A program made the translations under genes and the position numbers. This document shows positions 34,465 through 45,689 of a DNA stretch of 64,000 nucleotides, in pieces; the stretch's first letter is position 1, and each line of letters begins with the position of its first letter. Source of the stretch: Vandiemenella viatica (lineage: Eukaryota; Arthropoda; Insecta; Orthoptera; Morabidae); the NCBI GenBank assembly GCA_031002005.1, contig CM061920.1, positions 112,582,095 through 112,646,094 of the forward strand. The letters are read 5' to 3'. The notes under the pieces are model-generated. The model did no database searches. It worked only from the letters and a program-made list of their open reading frames with translations, and was not told where the DNA came from.

Positions 34465-34944
34465 CTTTTCATCAGCTATATATTTTATCAGTTCTTCTGT
34501 AAAAAATAACATGAAAACTGACAGAATATTTGGCACATTCCCTATTTGACACACATGTCCCAACAGCGTATCAACAAATGCTCTAACTGGACGAAAATCA
34601 TTTTCTTTCCAGTCAGATTAATCACTAAGACATAATTTCTTTGTAAGCGTTTCACTATCACTTTCTGATTCGTCAGATTCAGAACAACTAACATCTCTTG
34701 TTGAAACATGAGACTGCATTGTCACCCCTTCTGACAAGTATGGTTTATGACTACAGCCTTCCGATTCTGTTGAAAAGCTATCACTACCATCGAAATCAAG
34801 TAGTTCATCCTCGGTGTCACTCCTTGTAAGAATCTCCATGATTTCTTCCTCAATGCACCCATTACGTCTTGCCATTTTCTTCATAAAATACAGGACACAA
34901 AGAAGACTGATGTAATTTCTGTTGAATAGTGCACTGTAGAGCAA
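34465..34944 (-). pseudogene. piggyBac transposase N-terminal fragment
   Basis: Minus-strand ORF 34618-34944. From the internal Met near 34874 it reads MARRNGCIEEEIMEILTRSD and an acidic Ser-rich tail, the disordered N-terminus typical of piggyBac transposases; the upstream residues are probably not part of the original protein. Past the stop, 34465-34610 continues WKENDFRPVRAFVDTL and LFFTEELIKYIADEKNR, the start of the DDE_Tnp_1_7 domain (FTxEL...ETNR-type block). The catalytic core and Cys-rich C-terminus are absent. Confidence 0.8.
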
Positions 34945-35218
34945 CGCCTAGCCTCCCTACAGACAAACATTCGGACGATAAGCTAGCGACCAGAACTGCA
35001 AAAGGCTATTGAGAAATGGGTCGTGAAGTCCGCTGTACGACTCAGGTAGCGGCGCGTCTATATTCGTCATCAGCACTCAGATAGCGGCAGGTGGGTGCGG
35101 CTTAACTCATCAACAGCACTCAGGGGAAAACTGGCGGCTGTGTCTAAACTCGTCATTAGCACTCGGGGCCAGCAGGCAGCATGATGTGTATACACGTCAA
35201 CAGCAGTCAAAGGGTTAA

Positions 35219-36365
35219 TGAAAATTGTCTGATAAAATTTTATTATACCCAGTGTTCAAACTTTAACAGTGTGTAGCCTGGTTTATGTAGGTTTGTTGAG
35301 TTTATGACAACAATAATTCTAAATTAACTCATTTTAATGTAAATGATTAAAGTGTGCGGGCATAATGGTAATTGACTTCCTAAAAACGGTTGGTAAACCC
35401 ATGTGCTGTTACTTGATTTGTGCAATTTTAGAAATTCCTGCTGGATTAAAAATTATCCTGTTTAAACTTATGTCATTTTTTTGGGTGCTTTCTCCTGATT
35501 TCAAAAATGTAACTTTTATTGTTATTGGTGGTATATTAGAGAAGTTATTTATCTGACAAAAATCGAGGTTGAAACTGCTTGGAAGACATGTTGGAAAAAA
35601 TTGGTTTCTGGTTAATAATTATTAAAGTGCTGCTTCTATCGAAAGGGTGTTATTCTGTTAATTTTCTTTTAATTTTATTACGTGTTTGAAAAGTTGTTTT
35701 ATTTACGGAAGTGGTCTTGTTTAGTACCAGTTTAATGTCGAAAATTACCACGTTTATGTTTACGAAGTAATAACTTGAGAATTGATTTGATATTCGATCT
35801 ACTGAATGGAATGTTTTAAAATTTTAATATGTTATACTGTGTTCTTTACTCTTTCAGAAAATTTACTTTTCAGCTAGGGAAAATATCGAAAACATGTTGT
35901 TATATAGTGTCCAAAATGAAAGTGTGTCTAACGAAGTGTTTAAAATTATGTTTACTCTATTTACACAGCCTGAAACTACTGATTTTTAGTGAATTTAGCT
36001 TTCGTTCGGGCTCTTATTATTATAAAAATATTTTAATGTATAGAAAAGTTTTGAGAATTAGTGATATTATCACGTAACCAAACTCAACTGTTTACAAATT
36101 GGCTAACTACGAATTACACTGGCTCAGGTTAGTTTAAAGGTTATTTGCTATTGTAAATTGTTTATTTAGAACTTCTATTATATGCTGAGTAGTTTTGTTG
36201 TTTTTAAATTGGCGTATGTTCTGACTAAGCTTGCAGTATCGGCTTCTGCATGAAACGTGTCTCTCATATCCTGTAGTTGCTGAATGAAAATTTTTATTTT
36301 TACTGGAAGGCTTACTTTCTCCCTTATACTCTATGGCCAAGAAAAAAAGAATTTACCTAAATTCT
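35219..36365. repeat. Unclassified repeat X (copy 2)
   Basis: It aligns with the reverse complement of 5151-6955 (for example 'acacagcctgaaactactga' against a diverged 'cacattcagaaactgtgga' region, and both end in an 'aggtt.gtttaa' block). It directly abuts LINE copy B. The plus ORF 35829-36077 is conserved in copy 1 only as a decayed frame, so I do not call it a gene. No terminal repeats are recognised. Confidence 0.6.
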
Positions 36366-38400
36366 AAGGTGATTACAACATATTTCAGAGAATGATTCAG
36401 GAAATGGAAGGAAGGCACAAGTACAGTGGGGTCAAGGTGGGAGGACTTCAAGTAGATAATAAGAAAGGGGGAAGCAAAATTTATTCCAAAATAGAATACA
36501 AAGAGATGTAGAGAACTTGTGTACTATAATAGGGAAGTGAGGAGGTTAAAGAGTGTGGTATGAAGAGAACATAACAGAGTAAAGAGACAGCAGGGTAGTA
36601 GGGAATATTTAAAACAACTAAACAAGGACTTAATAACAGCAACGAAAGTGGCTAAACAAAGGTTTATGAAGTGTATTGTCATTGCAGGAAGACCATTGAC
36701 TGATGCATCTAGAAATTTCTATGGCTGTATCAGGAAAAGGATGGAGAAGTAACTGAGGATTTGAAAAAAGCAGAGATTTTAAGTAACTGGTTTAGTGACA
36801 GCATTAGGGACAGAAATGGGAAGGTCTAATTCAGAGAACATGCTGAACAACACAATTGGAAATGATCATACTAAAAAATTTGAAATTCACCCTGAGGAAA
36901 TCATGATGGAAATAAGAAAGCAGAAAAAAATAAAGGGGCTGGTGTAGATACCTTAAAAATAACCGGATGTGACATTGTACCTTATCTTGAAATATTATTT
37001 AAATTGAGTCTGGATACTTGTTGCTTACCACAGGAGTGGAAAAGTATGGTAGTAGTACCGGTACATATATGAGGGGTGAGAAATAGAGTCAAAAATTACA
37101 GGCCAATCTGCTTGACATCAGTGGTAGGTAAATTAATGGAAAGATTGATATGCAACCACATCAGAAATATTTGTGAGGAACGTAAGTGGTTTTCAAGCAG
37201 GCAACATGTGTTCAGGCAAGGATAGTCATGTGAATCTCAGTTAGTGGGCTATATGCAAGGTATTTCAGATGAAATGGACAAGGGGGGGGGCAAATTGATA
37301 GGGTAGCACTAGATCTGTCAAAGGCATTTGACAGAGTGAACCATAAAATGGTAGTAAATAAGGTAAAAACAATTGGAGTGGATTAGAAAGTGATTTGATG
37401 GATAGAAGAATTTTTAAAAGGTAGAAAACAGAAAGTTAGGGTAGGAAATGCAGTATCAAAAGAAGTGGAAGTAAAAATGGGCGTGCCACAGGGTAGCGTA
37501 TTGGGACCATTGCTATTCATTATTCTAATGAATAATTGTGTTAATTGTTTACTATCTGAAATTAGATTATTTGCAGATGACATAATGTTACATAAAAGGA
37601 TCAAAATGATAGAGGAATATAAACAGTTGCAGGGTGATCTGGACAGGATATCTAGCTGGGTTGGTAAACATGAGATGAAGATAAATGCAAAGAAGAGTCA
37701 GCTTATTAGATACACAAATAAAAAACTGAAAGTTAATTATGAATATAAGGTGGGAAAAGAATTGCTTGCTGAAGACTTGAAATGTAAATGTCTTGGCATT
37801 ACATTTGATAACAAGCTTAACTGGGCTGGACGCACTGGACAGGTGGTAGGAAAAGGTTTCAAAATTCTGCACTTGTTTGAGAGAGTGATGAGGGGATGTG
37901 TAAGAGAAGTGATGGAATTTGTTTGATTATGGTAGTGTAGTATGGGACCCACATTTTGCTTATCAAATATAGGAATTGGAGAGGGTGCAAAAAAGGGCTG
38001 CTAGATTTTTTCCTGGAAATTATCGCAGAATGCAATCAGTAACAGATATGAAAAAGTACATGGAATGGGATTCATTGCAGGACAGGAGGAGGATTAAGAG
38101 CATCATGGGAGTGTACAAGGTATATATTGGTGATGAGGCATGGAAAGAGATTGGTGCAGGTGGTAGTGCACGGAAGGGAAAAGATGACCATGACCACAAG
38201 CTGGCACTTGATTTCAGGCACAAGGGTGTGGGAAGATTCTGTCTTTTAGGTAAGGGTATCAGGGATTGGAATAAGTTACTATGGGAAATTAATGATTTAC
38301 CAAAATGTTTAAAGAATTTAAATTAAAAATTTGTAGAAGGCAAGTGTAGGTGGGTGCAGGAAAGGGGGAACATGGGTGTGTAGGAGCGTGTGCTCCATTG
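36366..38400 (+). mobile_element. LINE family A, copy B (linker, RT, C-terminus, 3' UTR)
   Basis: A 5'-truncated LINE. The linker at about 36390-36750 matches LINE A at 6957-7400. RT finger sequences lie near 37030-37330 (LPQEWKSMVVVPVH, NYRPICLTSVVGKLMERLI, LDLSKAFDRVNHK), with breaks. The frame 37465-37926 has MGVPQGSVLGPLLFI, RLFADDIM (catalytic FADD near 37570) and KCLGITFDNKLNWAGR. 37976-38326 is the C-terminal RT-associated region (QKRAARFFPGNY...HKGVGRFCLLGK). The 3' UTR ends near 38400 in 'tgctccattgca', followed by a (TG)n tract. Confidence 0.92.
37465..38326 (+). pseudogene. LINE copy B RT palm and C-terminal domain
   Basis: Two near-adjacent frames. The first, 153 aa, holds the palm with FADD and the thumb (DLDRISSWVGKHEMKINAKK). 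A stop and one-base shift near 37927 separate it from a 116 aa C-terminal piece. The palm blocks are intact, but upstream stops (about 37070 and 37385) preclude a full protein. RT would copy element RNA at the nick. Confidence 0.85.
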
Positions 38401-39289
38401 CAATTTATATATATGTGTGTGTGTGTGTGTTCGTATTTCAACTCTTGATTCAATGCATTGTGCATCAGATGATTGGTCGCTGTCATGCCTAATTGGAGTA
38501 GCACCATGTTCGATATCATCAAGTTCATGTCCACAATATCAATAGAATAGAAATAAAATAACCACATTTGTTGGATAGATCATGAAACACAAAAATAAAA
38601 ATTAAGGTAATTTTATTTTAATTTTTTCAAAAGTTTTCTCCAGATCTACAAGCCTCTTTTCCAATTGGAAACATTCAATTATTTCCATTCTTGAAGCATT
38701 AGGAACAAACTGAAACAAATTACACAATCCAAAATTTGAATTGTTACTTATGTAACCCATCCAAAAATCACATAGAAAAAAGCTGTTTTTCACAAATTTT
38801 CCCAGCACATTTTCAAATTTTTCTTTCATTAAAACCTATATTTGAACTTCACAAACATTTTTTTTAAAAATTATCCAAATCGGTCCATATATATAAAAAA
38901 AACTTTTTGTTTAAATTTACCAATTTCCTTGGCAGCTTTTCCAAGTTTTCATTTTCTAGAATCCTTATTTGGTCTATTGTGAACATTAAAAAAAAAGTTA
39001 GCCAAATTGGTCCAGCTGTACCTAAGTGATGCAGTTACCTGTGAACTGCATTTAATTTGTATTTGATTAGATTGTGTATTTCTCCCTCCCTTCATTTTCA
39101 CCCTTCCAACTAGATTCATCTATGGTTTTAATAATGCATGAGTTTTAGTGCATACACATCTGATACACTTGCATTTGAATCTAATTTCATCAGAACATTG
39201 GTTGAAGTAGATCATTCAATAATGTATATTCTTAAGATTGCCATTTGGCATCCAGTTTCATGCATAAGAGTGTGGGAAAATTATCTTTC
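38401..39289. other. (TG)n microsatellite and unassigned AT-rich sequence
   Basis: 38409-38431 is (TG)n. Around 38867 and 38995 there are two related 'aaattatccaaatcggtcca'-type motifs about 130 bp apart, a form seen in the 3' regions of some arthropod repeats. No ORF with a known domain. Confidence 0.4.
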
Positions 39290-39412
39290 TAAGATAATTG
39301 AGTCAGGGATTGGAATAAAAACAGGAATAATTTTATGATAAATGCTGAAAGAATTTAAAGTTGAAATTCTTAGAGGATAAAGGAATGGGGGGAAAATGGG
39401 TGTGTCGGGAAT
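39290..39412 (+). mobile_element. LINE family A 3' end fragment
   Basis: 'gattggaataaa...aaagaatttaaagttgaaattcttagagg' followed by 'aaatgggtgtgtcggg' matches the last ~120 bp of copy B (38260-38385). Confidence 0.7.
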
Positions 39413-39473
39413 TAACCTGGGAGAGTAGCCTGGTGGCTCAGTGGTTAAGGTATGGTGGTTGGTGGGGGTTAGT
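39413..39473 (+). mobile_element. Possible SINE head (A-box-like)
   Basis: 'agcctggtggctcagtggttaagg' has the form of a tRNA D-arm/A-box. No B-box follows at the right distance, so it is a fragment at best. Confidence 0.35.
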
Positions 39474-40110
39474 TGTTCTCCAGCAACCTTCATGACATGT
39501 GCCACCATTTCTGTGTATTTAATTTAAAGTGTTGTAGTTAGCTTTCATCTCTGAATATTTACTGTCTTCACAGAGCAGCAGCCATTTGATCTCCAGCAAC
39601 ATTTGTGTCAAGTGTTTCCATTTCTGTGTTTGTAATTTAAAGTGTTGTAGTTAGCTTTTATCTCTGAATATTAACTGTCTTCACTGAGCAGCAGTTAGTA
39701 GATCTCGAGAAATGGTAATTAAAAGTGCTGCCATTTCTGTGTATTTAATTTAAAGTGTGGTAGTTAGCTTTTATCTCATAATATTTACTGTCTTCGCAGA
39801 GCAGCAGCCATTTCATCTCCAGCAACAGTTGTGTCAAGTGCTGCCATTTCTGTGTATTTAATTTAAAGTGTTGTAGTCAGCTTTTACCTCTGAATATTTA
39901 CTGTCTTCGCAGAGCAGCAGTTAGTTGATCTTCAGCAACCATCGTGACAAGTACAACCATTTCTGTGTATTAATTTTAAAGTGTTGTAGTTAGCTTTTAT
40001 CTCTGAATATTCATTGTCTTCGCCGAGAAGCTGCTAGTTGATCTAGCAACCATTTTGACAAGTGTGACCATTTCTGTTTACTGAATTTAAAGTGTTTTTA
40101 TAGCTTTTGT
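39474..40110 (+). repeat. Tandem 5' UTR monomers of LINE D (~5.5 units)
   Basis: Units start at about 39474, 39589, 39707, 39816, 39929 and 40040 with 'gatctccagcaacc', then 'catttctgtgtatttaattt', 'aaagtgttgtagttagctttt', 'atctctgaatatttactgtc' and 'ttcgcagagcagcag'. Placement immediately upstream of ORF1 resembles the promoter monomers of some mammalian L1 subfamilies. The promoter role is inference. Confidence 0.9.
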
Positions 40111-40416
40111 TTTATTTGTGTTATTTGAATAGCAGCAGTGTACAGTAGTCGTGATCACATTTAATTCTATTTTCTGTACGAAAGTATATACAGCTTGTTC
40201 ATTCTTTTATTTATTACTGTGGTTGGTTAACACTGTTTACAAGTACACCCTATTAACTACTTAGTGCAGTATCCATCATATGGTCTAAATTTATTTCCAC
40301 AGATTGGTTTTATTTAAGCCGTGACTAGCAATTGTTGGTAAATAGTGAACAGCTTATTTGGATCTCTTGGTTAGTTCATCTTTCATCTTCTCAATAGTTT
40401 TTGTTCTGAAAGTAAT

Positions 40417-41300
40417 ATGTATAGGGACTGTGATTGCTGTGTGAAGATGCGGGCTGAGGTGGCTAATATTCGCACTCAGCTTGCAACTTTGTTAACAAAA
40501 GTTACAAGGCTCAAAACTGCCATAGGTGACTGCAGCAGATGTGATACGGGTCACCCTGTTGAAGCTAGTGCTCTCACATGTTCTCCACTACCAATTATTG
40601 TACCTGCAGTCCAGGCTGATACTTTGGAATCTGTGCAGTGGTCGCCTGATGGTGACTGGCATGTGGTTTCTGGACGTCGACGCCACATGTGGGTTCGTCG
40701 TACAAATCTGAATCCCAGGACGACAAACTTGTACCACTGTCCAATAGGTTTGAAGTGTTGTCTGGGACTGATTCAGTTTCACAATCATCATTCTGCAAAT
40801 TTCCAGTCTCCCTGCCCACTAAGTCTGTGTGACCACAAAAGGGGATTCTGGTAGTAGGTAGCTCCAACGTTAGGAGGTTTATTAAGCCCCATAGGGAAAT
40901 GGCGAATAGGTCAGGGAGGGAATCCAGTATCCATTCATTGTGCATTCCAGATGGTCTGATCCAAGATGTGGAACAGGCCATCCTGGATGCCACTGAATGG
41001 ACAAGGTGTAGCCAGCTGCAGATTGTAGCTCATGTCCACACCAATGATGCTTTCCGCCTTGGGTCAGACGGTATCCTCTCTTCCTTTTGGTGGCTTGCTC
41101 AAAGGGAGGGTGAACTCTGTGGTTGATGACTGCAAGATTTTGGATGAGTTAACTATATGCAGCATTGTCGATAGAACTGACTGTGGATCTCTGGTTCAGA
41201 TCCGAGTCCAGCGTCTAAACCAGAGACTGCGGCATTTCTGCAATATTCATGGCTGCAGATTCCAAGATCTTCACCCTGGGGTCGAGTTGTGTAGGGTTTG
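40417..41300 (+). pseudogene. LINE D ORF1: Cys motif, coiled coil, SGNH esterase-like domain
   Basis: 40417-40854 starts MYRDCDCCVKMRAEVANIRT, a CxC/CxxC cluster followed by a helical Leu-rich stretch TQLATLLTKVTRL. A one-base shift near 40840 then gives GILVVGSSNVRRFIKPHRE (esterase block I) and, in 40899-41126, QLQIVAHVHTNDAFRLGSDG (the GTND-like block, decayed). 41150-41300 has IVDRTDCGSLVQIRVQRLNQ and CRFQDLHPGVELC. It is shorter than the LINE E ORF1 and lacks a full PHD finger. At least two frameshifts. Confidence 0.75.
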
Positions 41301-41369
41301 CTAGGATAGATCAGGTGTGCACTACGCACATGAATCAACTACATGGGTAGCAGGGGCCATGACCATATG

Positions 41370-42060
41370 TTAGGATTAGTGTAAATAAATCTCGACCATT
41401 AAAAGTACTCATTATTAACTGTGTTTGTAACAAGCAGCCTGAGATAGAAAGCGTTATTAGTAGCACTGAAGTAGATATTGTATTAGGTACTGAAAGCTGG
41501 TTAAAACCAGATATAAGTTTGGCAGAAATTTTTAACAATAGCATGAACGTTTTCTGTAAGGACAGGTTGTATTCTAATGGAGGGGGTGTAATTATAGCTG
41601 TTAGTAAACACCTGTCATGCGATAAAATAGATATAGATACGGTCTGTGCAATCCTATGGATTAGACCAAAGGTGGCTACAAAAAAACTTGTAATAGGGTC
41701 TTTCTATCATCCACCAGATGTAGATGTAACTATTGCTGAGGCCTTAAGGAATAATGTAAGTAATACAGCTTGTCAATTTCCAGATCAAGTCTTCAACTTT
41801 CCATATATTGGCTGGTCTAATTACATCCACATTATTGATGTCAGGGATAAAACATCCTCTGAAATTATTCTTAACCTTCTCTCAGATCTTCATGGTGACA
41901 AAATAATAATGAAAACATTTTAGATATTCTCATTACAAACAGGCTTGAATTATTCACAGATATTTCTACCACCATAGGAATAAGTTATCGTAAAGCTGTA
42001 ATTGCTACAGTAAAATTAACAGCCCTGTGCAAAAAGAAAGGATAGTTTACAGGTTTTAAA
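41370..42060 (+). pseudogene. LINE D endonuclease domain remnant
   Basis: Plus strand: KVLIINCVCNKQPEIESVI, VDIVLGTESWLKPDI, NGGGVIIAV and LVIGSFYHPPDVD are AP-endonuclease blocks in order. The GDxN block is replaced by a gap (FPDQVFNFPYIGW follows directly). The end of the domain is lost in stops after 41923. Confidence 0.8.
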
Positions 42061-42374
42061 ATACCCCAAAGGAGTGTTTAAGAATGTATTTGAGGGATAA
42101 TTACTTTACATTTATAGAAGTAAGAGGCTTGGTTGAAGAGATGTGGCTTCAATTCATGTGTCAGGAAAGTTGTGGGCTTACATATACTGACAAGGACAAT
42201 CAGGGATGGGAATAATCCCGGTGGTATACACATGAAGTTGAAAAGTTACTTACAAAGCAAAGGAAGATACATGCATGCTCAAGAAGGAAGATGTATACGA
42301 GTGATTTAGAAAAGTTTGGTGAGACAAGAAGACATGTTAAGAATGTGATGCAAGAGGGCTTTAATGACTTTTAA

Positions 42375-43430
42375 TTGCAATTCACTTTCCAAGAGCCTCA
42401 ACAAAAACCCAAAGGAATTTTGGTAGTATGCAAAAAACATAATGGTAGTGACATCAATATGCCAGTTCTACTACAAGATGGTCAGGAAGTTGATGCCAGC
42501 TGTGACAAGGCTAGCGTATTTAACACCGAATTTAAAAATGCTTTCACTGACCAAAACATTCCTGCTTTTCCACGGTGTGTAGAATTTGAGATGGATCCAG
42601 TACAAATTTTTAGTGCAGGTGTAATAAAGCAATTAAAGCTCCTGAAATGGGGGAAAGCACTGGGTCATGATGGTATACCAGTAAGAGTATTTTTGTAATA
42701 CGCAGAAGAAATAGAACCATTTCTCTCAGATATATTTTGTAAATCTTTAGAAGAAAGAAAGGTTCCTTCTGAATGGAAAATAGTGCAGGTGATTCCTGTT
42801 TTCAAAAAAGGAGATCGGAGAGATTCTAGGAATTATCGACCCATATCTCTAACATCTGTTTGTAGTAGAATTCTGGAGCATGTCATATGCTCTAATATTA
42901 TGAAGTTTCTAGATGAAATCAAGTTACTTACAGCAAAACAACACAGATTTTGGAAGAACAGATCGTAAAAAAGCAGCTGGCCCTATTTTCGCATGACATA
43001 ATGAATGTTATCGATGCAGGTTCACAAGTTGAAGCAATTTTTTTGGATTTTTAGAAAGCTTTCGGCTCTGTACCACACAACTGACTATTAGCAAAGATTT
43101 TAGCATATGGTATATCGGATCAGATTTGCGAATGGATATACAATTTTCTAACTGGTCAGTCACCGTATGTTGTTGTTGATGGGGAAGCCTCTTCTAAGCT
43201 AGATATTACTTTGAGAGTTCCTCAAGGAAGTGTAATAGGACCACTTCTTTTGATAATTTTTATAAAGGATCTTTGTGACAACGTTAATTGCAGGATGCGA
43301 TTGTTTGCTGATGATGCACTTATCTATAGGGAAGTAAGGTGCTCTGATGATTGCTTAGGAATGCAGTGCGATCTGGATGTTATTTCGGAATTGTGCCATA
43401 AATGGCAACTTACACTTAACTGAAAAAGTG
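42375..43430 (+). pseudogene. LINE D reverse transcriptase remnant
   Basis: 42375-42698 is the linker and RT0/RT1 region (KLLKWGKALGHDGIPVRVF). 42783-42968 carries QVIPVFKKGDRRDSRNYRPI and SLTSVCSRILEHVI. 43211-43423 has RVPQGSVIGPLLL and RMRLFADDALIY, the FADD catalytic box near 43304. Stops at about 42700 and 43055 and shifts divide the frame. The weak C-terminal region continues to about 43880. Confidence 0.87.
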
Positions 43431-44129
43431 TAAGGCACAGTGGATTCCCTGAAGAATCTAGGTGTAACAGTACAAAGCAACATGAAATGGGACTTGCACA
43501 TAACTTCCATCGTAGGCAAAGCTAATTCTAAACTACGATTCATAGATTTTGAGAAGTTTTAATGCTCATACAAATGAAATAGCATACATAACATCTAGTT
43601 TTTCCATATTTGGATTACTGTTGTGGAGTTTGGGAACCATATCGCAAGGGTTTTATTGACACATTAGAGAAAGTACATTACGGACCTGCTCGATTCATGA
43701 CTGCTATCTACAGTCCTTACAAAAGTGTCTCAGAGTTGAAATTTGGGTTGGGCTAGGATTGTTTGGCAGACAGACAATGTGGTTTTCATTTGAATTTGTT
43801 GGAGAATATGCGAAAATCTTTAATTTACGAGTACAACCTGTTTAGATTGCAATGACTGGAGGGATAAGATTACAGAAATAAGATGCCATACTGATACTTC
43901 TATGTATTCTTTCTTTCCTCGTTCTGTTTGGGATTGGAATGCACAGAATTAGGATTGGTGCTTAGCATCCTCTGCCACCCACAATATCTGTGAATTGCAG
44001 AGTATAGATGTAGATGTAGAAAGAATCTTACTGGAGATGGAGAGGTCCTCAGTTTGAATCCCTGTTTGAAAGGGGGTTTTCACAAGCATCAAGCCTGACT
44101 TTTAATTTTATTTAATTTTTTAAATGCAC

Positions 44130-44540
44130 TGGAGTGCACACTCCGGTGGCAATTTACCTACACATCAATCTTCTCCCTGCACCCACCTACAATTGCCCTC
44201 TACAAATTTCAACTTTAAATTCTTTCAACACTTTTGGTAAATTATTCATCATTTCCATTCCTAACTTATTCCAATCCCTGACACCCTTACCTAAAAATGA
44301 GAATATTCCTACACTGTTTTTTTTTTTTTTTAATCTGCTTAACGTCTCTCTAAATTCCTACACCCTTGTGCCTGAAATCAAGTACCTGTTTGTGGTAATT
44401 GTCATCTTTTCCCTTCCCTTTAAATTCTTACACCAATATCTTTCCATGCCTCATCACCAATATACGCCTTGTACTTTCCCGTGACCCTCTTCACCCTCCT
44501 CCTGCCTCCCAACAAATCCTGGACTTTCACTCTGGTACAG
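44130..44540 (-). mobile_element. LINE family A 3' end fragment
   Basis: Minus-strand 3' terminus: 'tgcactggagtgcacactccggtggcaattt' on the plus strand, then matches to 29040-29320 (for example 'aaattctttcaacacttttggtaa' and 'cctcatcaccaatatacgccttgtac'). A T-run at about 44319-44332 interrupts it. Confidence 0.85.
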
Positions 44541-45411
44541 CATACAGTGTAATTTGACATATGCCAGAACACTTCCATGGTTCGGATTCCACTTTGAACT
44601 GTAGGTTCTTTCTAGGGCTAACAACCCAAATTGTAACACTGAATCAAGCAAAACAATGGCTTAACGTGGTACTAATTGGCCCAAATGTTCGTACAATACA
44701 AACATAGAAATTAAATTGAAAATGTGAAGTACGGAGTTTATTTATCTTTAGCAGATAACAACATATTTCTTTAAAATTTTTAATACATTTTGAATTCATC
44801 ATAAAAACACATTGAAAATAGTATAATTTCCACTGACACTGCAATTTGACCACAATTATAACATAATTTACTTTTTCTCTTTTGTATGATATATCTTATA
44901 TCTTTAAACAAGCAATTCTTGTATATAAATATAGATATTTTGGAAACGGCCCTAAGGATTTGGATTAAATTTCAAAATTAGATAACATTTTGTTTTTTAA
45001 GATTATCTAAATAGTTGTATTCCCTAAAAATACATGATTTTAGAACAATACAAACAATTTTTGCACTTGGTACCTCGAAAATGACTCTATTCAGATGATT
45101 CAGGTACCAGAAAGACTACTAATAGTTTCTCTTTGATTTCAATGAATATTTAAATGAACAGAGGGAAATACTAGCAATGCATGTTTAATTGTAAAACATT
45201 CAAAAAGAAAGATAGTAAAATATGTATCATTGGCTTTGTCAGAAGTGATACTTTAAACAAACTCCTTTGAAAATAATATTACCAGTTATAACGTAACCAT
45301 CGTCTACTTTTTGACCATCACTAATCTGTAAAAAGTGGTTATGATTAAATACTACCACCTTAATTGTAATACATTTAAAATGTAGATATTTAAAAAATAG
45401 ATACTGGCTTT

Positions 45412-45444
<33 letters not shown>

Positions 45445-45689
45445 ACTATTTTACCTTACAAAATTAGGAAACAGCTGTCATCATAGATTCTGGTAAGGCC
45501 TACAAATGCATAGGAAGCCAGCCGTTAAGAAAAACTTCTAACTACCTCTAAGAAAAAAAGTAATAAAATACGTGATATCCTTGAAAAAAAATATATTCTA
45601 ACGCCACACAATTTCCTAGATTTTTATCTTTGGTTGTAATAGTCAATTGTGAGCTTCGAAATGGATAGGAAGCTTTTTCAAATTTTACT
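44541..45689. other. Mostly unassigned; one SINE-like scrap and a poly-T tract
   Basis: 44565-44640 shares 'catggttcggattcca.ttgaactgtaggt' with 55845-55870, so both probably derive from one interspersed repeat family. 45413-45437 is a poly-T run. No coding signal is seen. Confidence 0.45.

Larger units (their letters stand above)
33156..35214 (-). mobile_element. piggyBac element 1, internally deleted, TTAA-flanked
   Basis: The left end is CCCTTTGACTGCTGACGA; the right end on the opposite strand is CCCTTTGACTGCTGTTGACG. TTAA flanks at 33152-33155 and 35215-35218, exactly as for piggyBac. Several sub-terminal 'gtcatcagcactc' type repeats lie inside the right end. A transposase N-terminus is present on the minus strand; most of the DDE domain is missing. 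A 5'-truncated LINE D tail (about 33880-34043) and a G-rich MITE scrap (about 34215-34275) sit inside it. Confidence 0.93.
39474..44018 (+). mobile_element. LINE D, CR1-group-like retrotransposon with tandem-monomer 5' UTR
   Basis: From left to right: five to six ~115-122 bp monomers (39474-40110), unique 5' UTR, ORF1 (from 40417), endonuclease, RT with FADD, and a 3' UTR ending 'gcagagtatagatgtagatgtag' at 44018. ORFs are repeatedly frameshifted. The 3' end resembles the tail of the SINE at 10624-10833 and a LINE scrap in piggyBac 1, so the family is multicopy. A full 4.5 kb element is present, although coding-dead. Confidence 0.88.

Noticed and set aside
5509..36077. Conserved small protein shared by 5509-5724 (minus) and 35829-36077 (plus)
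   Set aside because: The two peptides are similar only because the underlying repeat X is duplicated. Frames are not preserved outside a short stretch and no known domain appears.
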